Shown: in pieces, positions 1 to 6,775 of the stretch
Position numbering within the stretch: position 1 is the stretch's first letter
Layout: each line of letters opens with the position of its first letter
NCBI GenBank assembly: GCA_022424815.1
Contig: JAKMGS010000078.1
Location: 1-8,598 of the forward strand
Source of the DNA: Schleiferiaceae bacterium
GTDB lineage: Bacteria > Bacteroidota > Bacteroidia > Flavobacteriales > Schleiferiaceae
Direction of reading: 5' to 3'
Length of the DNA stretch: 8,598 bases
Notes under the pieces: generated by a model
What the model saw: the letters and a program-made list of their open reading frames with translations, nothing else
Told to the model about the DNA's origin: nothing
Database searches by the model: none
Position numbers and translations under genes: made by a program

Positions 1-454
1 TATTGGTGCCCACCTTTCGTACACGCACATCCAATAGATCAATATCTGAACCGTACATGTGATAATAGAAGATCAATCTCGGCAAAGAATCGTTCGATAG
101 ATCGATCGGAGGTGTAACGAGGTGTGTTACTGTGGCATTAGTAGTGGTGCTGCCTGTGAACCACCCTTCGGCGACGGCATATCCTCCGCCATTACCAGAC
201 GTATGATCGTCTGTAGGTCCTGAGTTTAGAGACCCTAAAGACGGCGGTCCGGCCATCCATAGGTAGTTGTTGCTGGTTTGCAGTCGAGACCAACAAGTGG
301 GAATGGAACCACTATTGTTCCAATTCGTTTGAGGGACCCAATTCGAACCTTCAAAATTTTGCGAATAAGGTGTACTCTTCACACACTGCGCAAATGCTGC
401 GTTCGCGACAAAAAACAAGGTCAAAACGACCGCGTATAACCGTGAGTTTTTCAT
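1..454 (-). CDS. Secreted MAM-like domain protein, N-terminal part (3' end outside window)
   Basis: Translating the minus strand from the ATG at 454-452 gives 151 codons open to the window edge. Residues 1-22 form a signal peptide: a short basic n-region, a hydrophobic core and an AFA|Q cleavage site. From about residue 33 the sequence follows a MAM (meprin/A5/mu) domain: NFEG near 33-36, a WMAGPP turn at 66-71, GPTDDHTSGNGGGY at 79-92, TPPIDLS at 114-120 and LIFYYHMYGSDIDLL at 127-141, which is the family's signature strand. MAM domains are extracellular beta-sandwich adhesion modules; in Bacteroidota they commonly sit at the N-terminus of large secreted proteins, sometimes beside a peptidase or a type IX sorting domain. 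Any catalytic or sorting domain here would lie outside the window, so the full function cannot be called. The gene is divergent from the DUF4159 gene. There is no obvious Shine-Dalgarno sequence before the ATG, as is usual in this phylum. Confidence 0.85.
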   Translation of the reverse strand, partial: MKNSRLYAVVLTLFFVANAAFAQCVKSTPYSQNFEGSNWVPQTNWNNSGSIPTCWSRLQTSNNYLWMAGPPSLGSLNSGPTDDHTSGNGGGYAVAEGWFTGSTTTNATVTHLVTPPIDLSNDSLPRLIFYYHMYGSDIDLLDVRVRKVGTN

Positions 455-462
455 ATCTACAA

Positions 463-484
463 TGGTACCACAAGTTTCGTACCA
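463..484. promoter_or_regulatory. Inverted repeat in the divergent intergenic gap
   Basis: TGGTAC (463-468) and GTACCA (479-484) form a perfect 6-base inverted repeat with a 10-base spacer. It lies between the divergent MAM-like gene (start at 454) and the DUF4159 gene (start at 517). One helical turn of spacing suits a dimeric DNA-binding protein. Alternatively, it could be a small hairpin in the leader of the minus-strand transcript. A 6-base match can arise by chance, so the regulatory role is inference. Confidence 0.3.
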
Positions 485-516
485 AATTAGCAACAATGAG
501 TTAGCGGAAGTGTTCA

Positions 517-1203
517 ATGAACTTGATAATTATCAGTAGATTTATCCTTGTGAAGAAACTGCTCATTTTACTAGCGATCATAGGGCTTCAGCACCCAGGC
601 TTTGGACAAGTATTAGCCGTTATGCAATACGACGGCGGTGGGGATTGGTACGCAAATCCAACAGCACTAGAAAACCTAGCAACTTTCTACAACGAAAATT
701 TGAATGGCGTTTGCCAAGTTCAGGGCCATACTGCCCCAGCAGATGTGCTGACCTCGGGCATCTCTTTTCTGCATGCCACTGGCCACGGCCGCATTTTCTT
801 TGGTGAGAAAGATGTTCAAAATCTTCGCTATTTTGTAGAACGCGGTGGATTCCTCCACATTGACGACAACTACGGTATGGGTGAGTTTGCTCGCACCGAA
901 ATGCAAAAAATTTTTCCAGACCAGAAAGGGCAGTTATTGCCGAAAGATCATTTCATTTTTAGAGGACCGTTTATATTTCCAGAAGGATTACCAAAAATAC
1001 ACGAGCACGATGGAAAGGAGCCCCAAGCAATAGGCTACTTTCTCGATGATGAACTAGTCGCTGTTCTTACTCTTGAATGTGACTTAGGGGATGGCTGGGA
1101 GGATGCTGAAGTACATAATGACGATCAAGCAACACGAGAAAAAGCACTAAAAATGGGTTCAAACTTGTTACATTGGGCCTTAACCAGAAACACTGAACCA
1201 TGA
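517..1203 (+). CDS. Exported DUF4159 family protein
   Basis: This 228-residue protein matches the short, stand-alone DUF4159 form found across Bacteroidota, whose molecular role is unknown. Conserved blocks are YDGGGDWYANP at 38-48, HATGHG at 86-91, GGFLHIDDNYGMG at 110-122, LPKIHEHDG at 158-166 and ECDLGDGWED at 187-196. From general knowledge, DUF4159 resembles a glutamine-amidotransferase-like fold; the many conserved Asp, His and Gly residues would suit ligand or metal binding, but no catalytic triad can be assigned by eye. The N-terminus is a signal peptide ending GFG|Q at about residue 30, so the protein is probably periplasmic. The start is uncertain: from ATG 517 an unusual hydrophobic stretch precedes VKK, whereas the GTG at 550 would give a textbook signal peptide beginning MKKLLILLA. 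Its stop overlaps the start of the AI-2E gene by 4 bases, which suggests an operon. Confidence 0.88.
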   Translation: MNLIIISRFILVKKLLILLAIIGLQHPGFGQVLAVMQYDGGGDWYANPTALENLATFYNENLNGVCQVQGHTAPADVLTSGISFLHATGHGRIFFGEKDVQNLRYFVERGGFLHIDDNYGMGEFARTEMQKIFPDQKGQLLPKDHFIFRGPFIFPEGLPKIHEHDGKEPQAIGYFLDDELVAVLTLECDLGDGWEDAEVHNDDQATREKALKMGSNLLHWALTRNTEP

Positions 1204-2300
1204 GTCTTTTCCAATTACAACCCATTACTAAATCCATCTTACAGATATTGGGTATTTCCTTAATAATCTATGCGCTATATCTAATTCAAGGTGTGGTTGC
1301 TTACGCTATTATAGCGCTTTATATCAGTGTTTTAGGTCGCCCTTTATATAAGTTAATTCAAGATAGAAGTCCAATCGGGAAAATAATTGGCCGAACCGGA
1401 AGTGCTACCCTAACTATGCTCGTAATAGGTGCTGCATTTACATTCTTAATTTCTTGGTTTGTGCCACTGATCATAGAGGAGTTTTCGTTCTTACGAAGTA
1501 TCCGCTATGACAAACTCATTAGCACGTTGGAACAGGAGGTTACACAAATCACAACATTACTCACAAGCTTAGGTATTGATAGCCAAGCTGAACTAGAAAG
1601 GATCAATCAAAGCTTACAAGGAATTGCCAGTGTCGAAGCTATATCAGGAGCAGTTCAAAGTATTTTAGGCTCCGTTGGGAACGTTATCATAGGGCTATTT
1701 TCCATTACATTCATAAGCTTCTTTTTAATTCGGGAACAACACCTTGCACACTCTTTCATCGACTATATCACTCCGAAAAGCTACAGAAGCAAGTTAAGTG
1801 CCATAAGGCCCCAGATTAAACGCATCGTAAGTCGTTATAGCTTTGGAATTCTCTTGCAAATCACTGCTATTTTTACGCTGCTCTCCATAGGGATGAGCCT
1901 GATAGGTGTTGAAGGAGCGATTGTATTGGCCCTCACAGCTGCAATTTTTAATTTAATCCCCTATTTAGGGCCTATCATAGGTGCTACACTAGGAATCCTC
2001 TTAGGTCTGGGCCAATTATATGCAGCAGGGGTTGCCGATCCTACTTTAGACATAGATTTGGTTCAGGGCCTTTATCTTTTAGTAGGGCTATTCGCGGTGG
2101 TCCAATTATTAGATAACATCGTATTTCAACCCTTCATATTCAGCAACAGCGTTGGGGCACATCCACTAGAGATTTTTATTGTCATTTCCGTCGCAGGCAC
2201 CTTGCTTGGTATCGCTGGAATGATTTTCGCAGTTCCAGCTTACAGCATCATGCGCGTCGTAATGAACACGATTCGCGACGAGTTGAACCAAGGGAGCTAG
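1200..2300 (+). CDS. AI-2E family transporter (PF01594-type inner-membrane protein)
   Basis: This 366-residue polytopic membrane protein has the usual length and layout of the AI-2E family. Hydrophobic segments lie near residues 13-52 (probably two helices), 69-92, 154-177, 212-236, 238-270, 288-304 and 323-350. A soluble, partly helical region at about 93-153 sits between early helices, as is typical. Family signatures are NLIPYLGPIIG at 251-261 and the block from DNIVFQP (305-311) to GAHPLEIF (319-326). The family is named for TqsA, linked to autoinducer-2 export in E. coli, but other members act as Na+/H+ or Na+(Li+)/H+ antiporters or have no known substrate. The substrate here cannot be read from sequence. 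The ATG at 1200 overlaps the upstream TGA as ATGA, suggesting translational coupling; the methyltransferase starts 2 bases after its TAG. Confidence 0.9.
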   Translation: MSLFQLQPITKSILQILGISLIIYALYLIQGVVAYAIIALYISVLGRPLYKLIQDRSPIGKIIGRTGSATLTMLVIGAAFTFLISWFVPLIIEEFSFLRSIRYDKLISTLEQEVTQITTLLTSLGIDSQAELERINQSLQGIASVEAISGAVQSILGSVGNVIIGLFSITFISFFLIREQHLAHSFIDYITPKSYRSKLSAIRPQIKRIVSRYSFGILLQITAIFTLLSIGMSLIGVEGAIVLALTAAIFNLIPYLGPIIGATLGILLGLGQLYAAGVADPTLDIDLVQGLYLLVGLFAVVQLLDNIVFQPFIFSNSVGAHPLEIFIVISVAGTLLGIAGMIFAVPAYSIMRVVMNTIRDELNQGS

Positions 2301-2302
2301 CC

Positions 2303-3499
2303 ATGGCGCAACCCCAGCAACAGGTGATTCCTGAAGACTTCTCAGATTCCGCAGCTTGGACTTGGATTGCGAAACACGAAAGGGTTTCGGTTGCTGATTT
2401 ACGTTTGAAATATGGTCTCGAGCGCCCCTATTTTAGTTGGATCAGCCAGCTAGAGGCTAAACGTAAATATGCCCGAAAATTCGGGCCGTTGTTCGAAAAA
2501 CAATGGCTCTTCCCTACCAGTCTTCCCCTAGAGCAAAGCAGCAGTTATGCGACAGCTTGGTTCAAAGCAACATTGGTCACTACCCCTTATTCCATAGACC
2601 TCTGTGCAGGCATGGGCATAGACAGCTATGCGCTTTCTCGACGTCCCGAACTTCAGGAGCATTGGGCTAATGAATTGAATCCGGACCTCGCGCAATTACT
2701 TCAGCACAACCTTCCTAACTTGAAGGTATCCAGTGCACCGGCGGAGGAACTATTCGGGCCTATTGAAGCCTGGAAACAGGCCTTGAACATTGGTCCCGAG
2801 GACCTCACACTTTATGTGGACCCAGACCGTCGTACCAGTGGAAACAAAGCCCACAGTATCGAACATACTGTACCGCATCTACCGTCCTTGCAAAGACAAT
2901 GGCTGGAATGTGCACATACGATAATATCAAAGCACAGCCCTATGGCTTCCTTAGAAGAGCTGAAACAACTACAAGGTTGTACGGCCATTTATGTGGTGGA
3001 ATTCCTAGGGGAATGTAAAGAATTGCTCTGTGTACAACGAAAAAATTGGGCCGTGGCGCCCGACATACATACTGTAGTCATTTTGCAAGAAGAAGATGTA
3101 CGTCTCTTCACTACCAATACCGCGGCAACCCCTATCTCCCATACGGGTCAAATACACACCTTTCTCGTCCAACCCGGTCCGGCGCTATCGAAAAGCGGCG
3201 GACATGAGGAGCTCCTTGGCGGGATGGGTGCGAAAAAATTGGTCACAGGTAATTTGTATACTTCTGAGCACTTGCCCGCACCAAACGAACTGTATGAACG
3301 TTATGAGGTTATAGAAATAGCGAAGCCTTACAAGATTCAAACCCCTGTGGACCGGGCCGCCATTGAGCGCATCGGATTTCCTGAACACCCGGATGTGATT
3401 CGGGAAAAGCTCAAGATTAATGAAGGGCGAGAGATGAAGATTTTCGCAATGAAATTGGGCACTCAGAAACAAATGATTCTTGCGCGACGCCTTGATTGA
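2303..3499 (+). CDS. Class I SAM-dependent methyltransferase with THUMP-like C-terminal domain (PG_1098 type)
   Basis: This 398-residue protein has a helical N-terminal region (about 1-90), a Rossmann methyltransferase core and a C-terminal THUMP-like domain. The SAM-binding motif I is DLCAGMGIDSYALSRR at 99-114, followed by the acidic NELNPD at 123-128, PAEEL at 146-150 and YVDPDRR at 171-177 in the motif IV position. HSPMASL at 211-217 corresponds to the K-x-SP-M stretch of relatives. Residues 287-335 resemble the ferredoxin-like segment of PG_1098 proteins, and about 338-398 the THUMP-like domain. THUMP-type domains usually bind RNA, so an RNA (tRNA or rRNA) methyltransferase is likely, but neither the substrate nor the methylated atom is known to me for this group. 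It is probably cytoplasmic. It sits 2 bases after the AI-2E gene and is presumably cotranscribed. The start is well fixed by that spacing. Confidence 0.85.
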   Translation: MAQPQQQVIPEDFSDSAAWTWIAKHERVSVADLRLKYGLERPYFSWISQLEAKRKYARKFGPLFEKQWLFPTSLPLEQSSSYATAWFKATLVTTPYSIDLCAGMGIDSYALSRRPELQEHWANELNPDLAQLLQHNLPNLKVSSAPAEELFGPIEAWKQALNIGPEDLTLYVDPDRRTSGNKAHSIEHTVPHLPSLQRQWLECAHTIISKHSPMASLEELKQLQGCTAIYVVEFLGECKELLCVQRKNWAVAPDIHTVVILQEEDVRLFTTNTAATPISHTGQIHTFLVQPGPALSKSGGHEELLGGMGAKKLVTGNLYTSEHLPAPNELYERYEVIEIAKPYKIQTPVDRAAIERIGFPEHPDVIREKLKINEGREMKIFAMKLGTQKQMILARRLD

Positions 3500-3525
3500 G
3501 GCATGCTTTTTGAATCGTAACTTAG
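3496..3525 (+). promoter_or_regulatory. Weak Bacteroidota-type promoter candidate for the large secreted protein
   Basis: TTG (3496-3498) is followed after 19 bases by TAACTTAG (3518-3525), which matches the Bacteroidota -7 consensus TAnnTTTG at all but one defined position. If used, transcription would begin within a few bases of the ATG at 3530, giving an almost leaderless mRNA. The element overlaps the end of the methyltransferase gene. The mismatch and short leader keep confidence low; simple read-through from upstream is the alternative. Confidence 0.2.
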
Positions 3526-3529
3526 TAGT

Positions 3530-6500
3530 ATGAAACTCCGTCAAACCCTTTGGGCTCTTCTTTTGCTCTGCGCAGGTACACTGCACGGACAGGAGGCAAT
3601 TTTTGTCCCAAACGAGGGACAATGGGACGGTGAGTTTCAGTACAAAATGCCATTGAAATATGGCGCACTGTTCTTCGAGCCAGGATCTGTACAAATGGTG
3701 CTGCGCGATGCGAGACAAATCGAGGACTTACGAGGTCACCACATGCACGATGCGGGCTTGAGCTTGCCGGTGGATCCGCTGGGTACTCATGCGGTTCGTA
3801 TGTCCTTTATTGGTGCAGAACCTGAGGAAAGTCGTGGTGCGCATGAAACAGGATATTATCACAATTACTTCTTGGGAGAAGACCAAAACCGTTGGAAAGG
3901 TGGCGTTCGACCGCACGATGTATTGGTCTATGAGGACCTCTACCCTTCCACGACACTTAAATTTTATGCTAAAGACAGCCACCTGAAGTACGATTGGCAA
4001 TTGCGAGACCCTGAAGTGCTTTCTCAGATTAAATGGACGTACGACGGCGCCACCGGAATCCAATTAAACCCTGAGGGCAGCCTACAAATCCAAACCTCAG
4101 TCGGTGAGTTCATGGAAAGCACACCCGTGGCGTGGGGTTGGAAAAACGGTGAACGTATAGATTTCGGGTGTTGGTATACGTTGGTGGGGCAGGAAATGGG
4201 CTTTGCCGCGGAAGAAGAAGCCATGGATTTGGATTCCTTGGTCATAGATCCGCAACTCATATTCACTTCTTTTAGCGGCTCTTTGACCGATAACTGGGGG
4301 TTCTCTGCCACCTACGACGAAGCAGGACGGTTATACGGGGCGGGCGTTGCCTTTGCTACGGGTTATGTCGCCTCCACTGGTGCGTTCCAAACCACCTACA
4401 ATGACCCTCCCGGCATCAATCTTGGTTTTAATCCAGATGTAACCATCACGGTCTTCGAGCCTCAGGGCACCACCATGCTCTATGCCACCTACCTAGGGGG
4501 AACTGCTCCGGATCATCCGCACAGTATGGTGGTCAATAGCAACGACCAACTCATTGTTATGGGCACCACCGGTAGTTCGAATTTCCCAACGCAAAATCCC
4601 GTTCAAAGCAGTAATGCTGGGGGAAACGATGTGACCATCAACGGGTACGAGTTCAAAAAATCGGACCTATTCATCACCAGATTCAATACTTCAGGTACAG
4701 CGGTGCTGAGCTCTACCTACCTCGGCGGAACGGGCAACGATGGACTCAACACCGCGATCATTGAGAACTACGGAGATGCCGCTCGTGGAGAAGTCGTGGT
4801 CGACGCATCCAACAATATTTATGTGACCGCTTCCACCAACAGTTCAAACTTCCCGTCGACCAACTGCACGCGCTGTTCGAATGCCGGTGGCCAAGATGCC
4901 GTGGTCTTAAAGTTGAATGCTTCAGGAACGTCTTTATTATGGTCCAATTATTATGGTAGTACCAGTAATGACGCTGGATACAGCCTCAAATACCACAATG
5001 GCGCTGTGTTCATCACTGGTGGAACCGAAGGCGGTAACCTACCCTCTACTAGTGGCGGTTTTAAAAGTTCTTACGGAGGAAACACGGACGGCTATGTAGC
5101 CAAGTTCAATGCCTCAACCGGTGCCTTATTGCAAAGCACCTATGTCGGAACCTCTCAATACGACCAAAGCTTCATCCTGGACGTCGATAAATTGGGCAAC
5201 GTATATGCCTTCGGCCAAACTTTGGGCAACTACCCCATCACTGCCGGTGCCTGGGGCACCCCTCAATACCGCAAGCAGTTCATTCACAAGATCAGCAACG
5301 ACCTAACGGCTAGCCAGGCCTCTACTGCTTTTGGATCGCCTTCAGGGAGCTTAAACCTGGTACCTACAGCCTTCAACGTAGACGACTGTCTAAACATCCT
5401 ACTCTCCGGCTGGGGCGGGGTCACCAACAACGGCTATTTCCCCACAACGGTAGAGCAACTTCCTGTGAGTGCCGATGCCCTACAAAGCTCCACCAACGGA
5501 TCGGACTTCTACTTCATGGTATTGACCAAGAACTTCGGTTCCTTCAAATACGGAAGCTATTTCGGAGGGTCTACCTCAGCCGAACACGTAGATGGAGGAA
5601 CGAGCAGGTTTGACGAGCGCGGTAGAATTTACCAAGCCGTATGTGCCGGCTGTGGAGGTAATGACGACCTCCCCACTACCCCAGGCGCCTTCAGCGAAAC
5701 TAACAACAGCAGCAATTGTAACCTCGGGGTCATCAAATTAGATTTTGAAACAGGCATAGAGGCAAAAGCGGAAATTGACTTGAATTACCTGATCGATACC
5801 AACTGTTACGAGCTGACCTTGAAACTCGACAACAACAGCGTCAATGCCAACGCCTATTTCTGGGATTTCAACCAAGGTGATACGTCGAACCTCAAGGACC
5901 CTGTGGTCACTTTTCCGAACCTCGGTACCTACAACGTGATGCTGGTGGCCATTGATACAGTATGTGATAGCTACGACACGACATTCATAGAGATCATTCA
6001 CGATACAGCAAGTTTCCCTGTGACGGATTGGGTAGCGAATTACGTGAGTTGTGACCTCTTGCGCGAGGTGAACTTCATAGAACAATTGGCTGATGCAGAT
6101 TATTACGAATGGGACTTCGGGGATGGTCAAAACCTCACCACGACCTCCAGAAACATCGTACACACCTACCCTGCCTTTGCTACCTACACTGCCACGGTTA
6201 CCGCGCGAGACAGCTTCTGTGATGTAAGCGTGGATCAAAGTTTCCTCATCGAATTTGACGACGATGCTTCTCTGCCTACAGTTACAGTAACCACCGATAG
6301 TTGTAGGTACGGCGGTGTAGATGTATTCTATCAAAACGTGGATAGCACCATGCTCTTCGAATGGAACTTCGCCGGCACTATTGATAGCGGCATGATTCCA
6401 TCTTTCCGTTATCCAGAGAGTGGATTGGAAGAAGTGTACCTCACCATCACAGATACCCTCTGTAACCGAAGCTATACCTTCGATTTCCTAGCCGATATCA

Positions 6501-6775
6501 TTCGCATTGACGGGCGCGTATGGATTCCCAATGCCTTCACTCCGAACGGGGATAAAGACAATGAGCTCTTCGAGATTTCGGGCAACAGTTGTCTTGAAGA
6601 CCCCGTATTTGTGATTTTCGACAGCTGGGGCAATGAAATCTTCCGCTCCGAAGATCCATTCCACGAGTTCTGGGACGGCACCTTCAAAGGCAAGCCCGTA
6701 CCTCAGGATGTCTATACCTACAGGTTTACCGGTGGCAAAGAAGTGCGCATGGGCACCGTGACCATCATCAATTAA
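3530..6775 (+). CDS. Large secreted DUF7948/SBBP beta-propeller/PKD protein with T9SS sorting domain
   Basis: This 1081-residue multidomain surface protein starts with a signal peptide (about 1-20, LHG|Q). A DUF7948-like domain follows, from FVPNEGQWD (25-33) to VIDP (238-241). Residues 318 to about 720 carry propeller repeats of the SBBP kind, with YATYLGG, SSTYLGG, WSNYYG, STYVG and YGSYFGG at about 318, 393, 471, 536 and 674. Three PKD-like domains (about 750-990) have WDF, WDFGDG and WNF at 778, 861 and 945. The last 84 residues are a gliding-motility-associated (type B, TIGR04131-like) C-terminal domain, with WIPNAFTPNGDKDNELF at 998-1014 and a final GTVTIIN. That domain directs export through the type IX secretion system to the cell surface or medium. 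No catalytic domain is visible, so adhesion, a surface-layer role or motility-related function is more likely than enzymatic activity. It is related in architecture to SprB-class proteins but much smaller. Confidence 0.93.
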   Translation: MKLRQTLWALLLLCAGTLHGQEAIFVPNEGQWDGEFQYKMPLKYGALFFEPGSVQMVLRDARQIEDLRGHHMHDAGLSLPVDPLGTHAVRMSFIGAEPEESRGAHETGYYHNYFLGEDQNRWKGGVRPHDVLVYEDLYPSTTLKFYAKDSHLKYDWQLRDPEVLSQIKWTYDGATGIQLNPEGSLQIQTSVGEFMESTPVAWGWKNGERIDFGCWYTLVGQEMGFAAEEEAMDLDSLVIDPQLIFTSFSGSLTDNWGFSATYDEAGRLYGAGVAFATGYVASTGAFQTTYNDPPGINLGFNPDVTITVFEPQGTTMLYATYLGGTAPDHPHSMVVNSNDQLIVMGTTGSSNFPTQNPVQSSNAGGNDVTINGYEFKKSDLFITRFNTSGTAVLSSTYLGGTGNDGLNTAIIENYGDAARGEVVVDASNNIYVTASTNSSNFPSTNCTRCSNAGGQDAVVLKLNASGTSLLWSNYYGSTSNDAGYSLKYHNGAVFITGGTEGGNLPSTSGGFKSSYGGNTDGYVAKFNASTGALLQSTYVGTSQYDQSFILDVDKLGNVYAFGQTLGNYPITAGAWGTPQYRKQFIHKISNDLTASQASTAFGSPSGSLNLVPTAFNVDDCLNILLSGWGGVTNNGYFPTTVEQLPVSADALQSSTNGSDFYFMVLTKNFGSFKYGSYFGGSTSAEHVDGGTSRFDERGRIYQAVCAGCGGNDDLPTTPGAFSETNNSSNCNLGVIKLDFETGIEAKAEIDLNYLIDTNCYELTLKLDNNSVNANAYFWDFNQGDTSNLKDPVVTFPNLGTYNVMLVAIDTVCDSYDTTFIEIIHDTASFPVTDWVANYVSCDLLREVNFIEQLADADYYEWDFGDGQNLTTTSRNIVHTYPAFATYTATVTARDSFCDVSVDQSFLIEFDDDASLPTVTVTTDSCRYGGVDVFYQNVDSTMLFEWNFAGTIDSGMIPSFRYPESGLEEVYLTITDTLCNRSYTFDFLADIIRIDGRVWIPNAFTPNGDKDNELFEISGNSCLEDPVFVIFDSWGNEIFRSEDPFHEFWDGTFKGKPVPQDVYTYRFTGGKEVRMGTVTIIN
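4481..5700 (+). repeat. Degenerate SBBP-like beta-propeller repeats (protein level)
   Basis: The encoded protein repeats a pattern of Tyr-x-x-Tyr-hydrophobic-Gly-Gly, then an Asp/Asn-rich turn, a D-x-x-G/N-N-x-Y strand and a G-T/S-T-x-S-x-N-F-P ending. Clear copies begin near residues 318, 393, 471, 536 and 674. The copies diverge strongly in DNA, so this is an old structural repeat, not a recombination-prone array. Two CxxC motifs lie in it: C446/C449 and C705/C708 (CAGCGG). Confidence 0.65.
5777..6499 (+). repeat. Three tandem PKD-like domains of about 83 residues
   Basis: The key tryptophans of the WDF/WNF strand fall at residues 778, 861 and 945, a spacing of 83 and 84. Each unit has a cysteine early (759, 841, 925) and one late (812, 897, 978). 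The late cysteine sits in a D-x-x-C context (DTVC, DSFC, DTLC). This regular pair suggests a structural disulfide in each immunoglobulin-like domain. PKD domains typically act as rigid spacers or binding modules in secreted proteins. Confidence 0.65.
6521..6772 (+). other. Type IX secretion sorting domain (gliding-motility-associated CTD)
   Basis: Residues 998-1081 of the large secreted protein form the module. Recognisable parts are the PNAFTPNGD entry motif, the CLEDPVFVIFDSWGNEIF strand pair, the FWDGTFKGKPVPQDVYTYRF segment and a basic-glycine turn before the last strand. This module is recognised by the T9SS translocon after Sec export. Its presence in this lineage implies that a complete T9SS is encoded elsewhere in the genome. 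Confidence 0.9.

Noticed and set aside
483..490. CTAATTTG on the minus strand as a -7 promoter box for the MAM-like gene
   Set aside because: It has only one base between TA and TTTG, and no TTG lies at a suitable distance upstream.
1200..2300. AI-2 quorum-sensing exporter as a firm function for the AI-2E gene
   Set aside because: The family name covers proteins with differing substrates, and no luxS or AI-2 processing gene is in the window.
3500..3529. GGCATGC followed by a T run after the methyltransferase stop as a terminator
   Set aside because: GCATGC is a self-complementary hexamer with no loop, so no stable stem-loop precedes the T run.
3530..3589. Possible lipoprotein signal in the large secreted protein (LLLLCAG)
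   Set aside because: The cysteine at residue 14 is preceded by leucine rather than Gly, Ala or Ser, and it lies inside the hydrophobic core. The LHG|Q cleavage site and the C-terminal sorting domain fit signal peptidase I and T9SS export better.
3185..3718. 177-residue minus-strand open frame spanning the methyltransferase end and the next gene start
   Set aside because: Its translation shows no domain or signal sequence, and both overlapping plus-strand genes are well supported.
5738..6334. 198-residue open frame on the minus strand inside the large secreted protein gene
   Set aside because: It is antisense to clear PKD domains, has no recognisable family features and is explained by the codon bias of the real gene.
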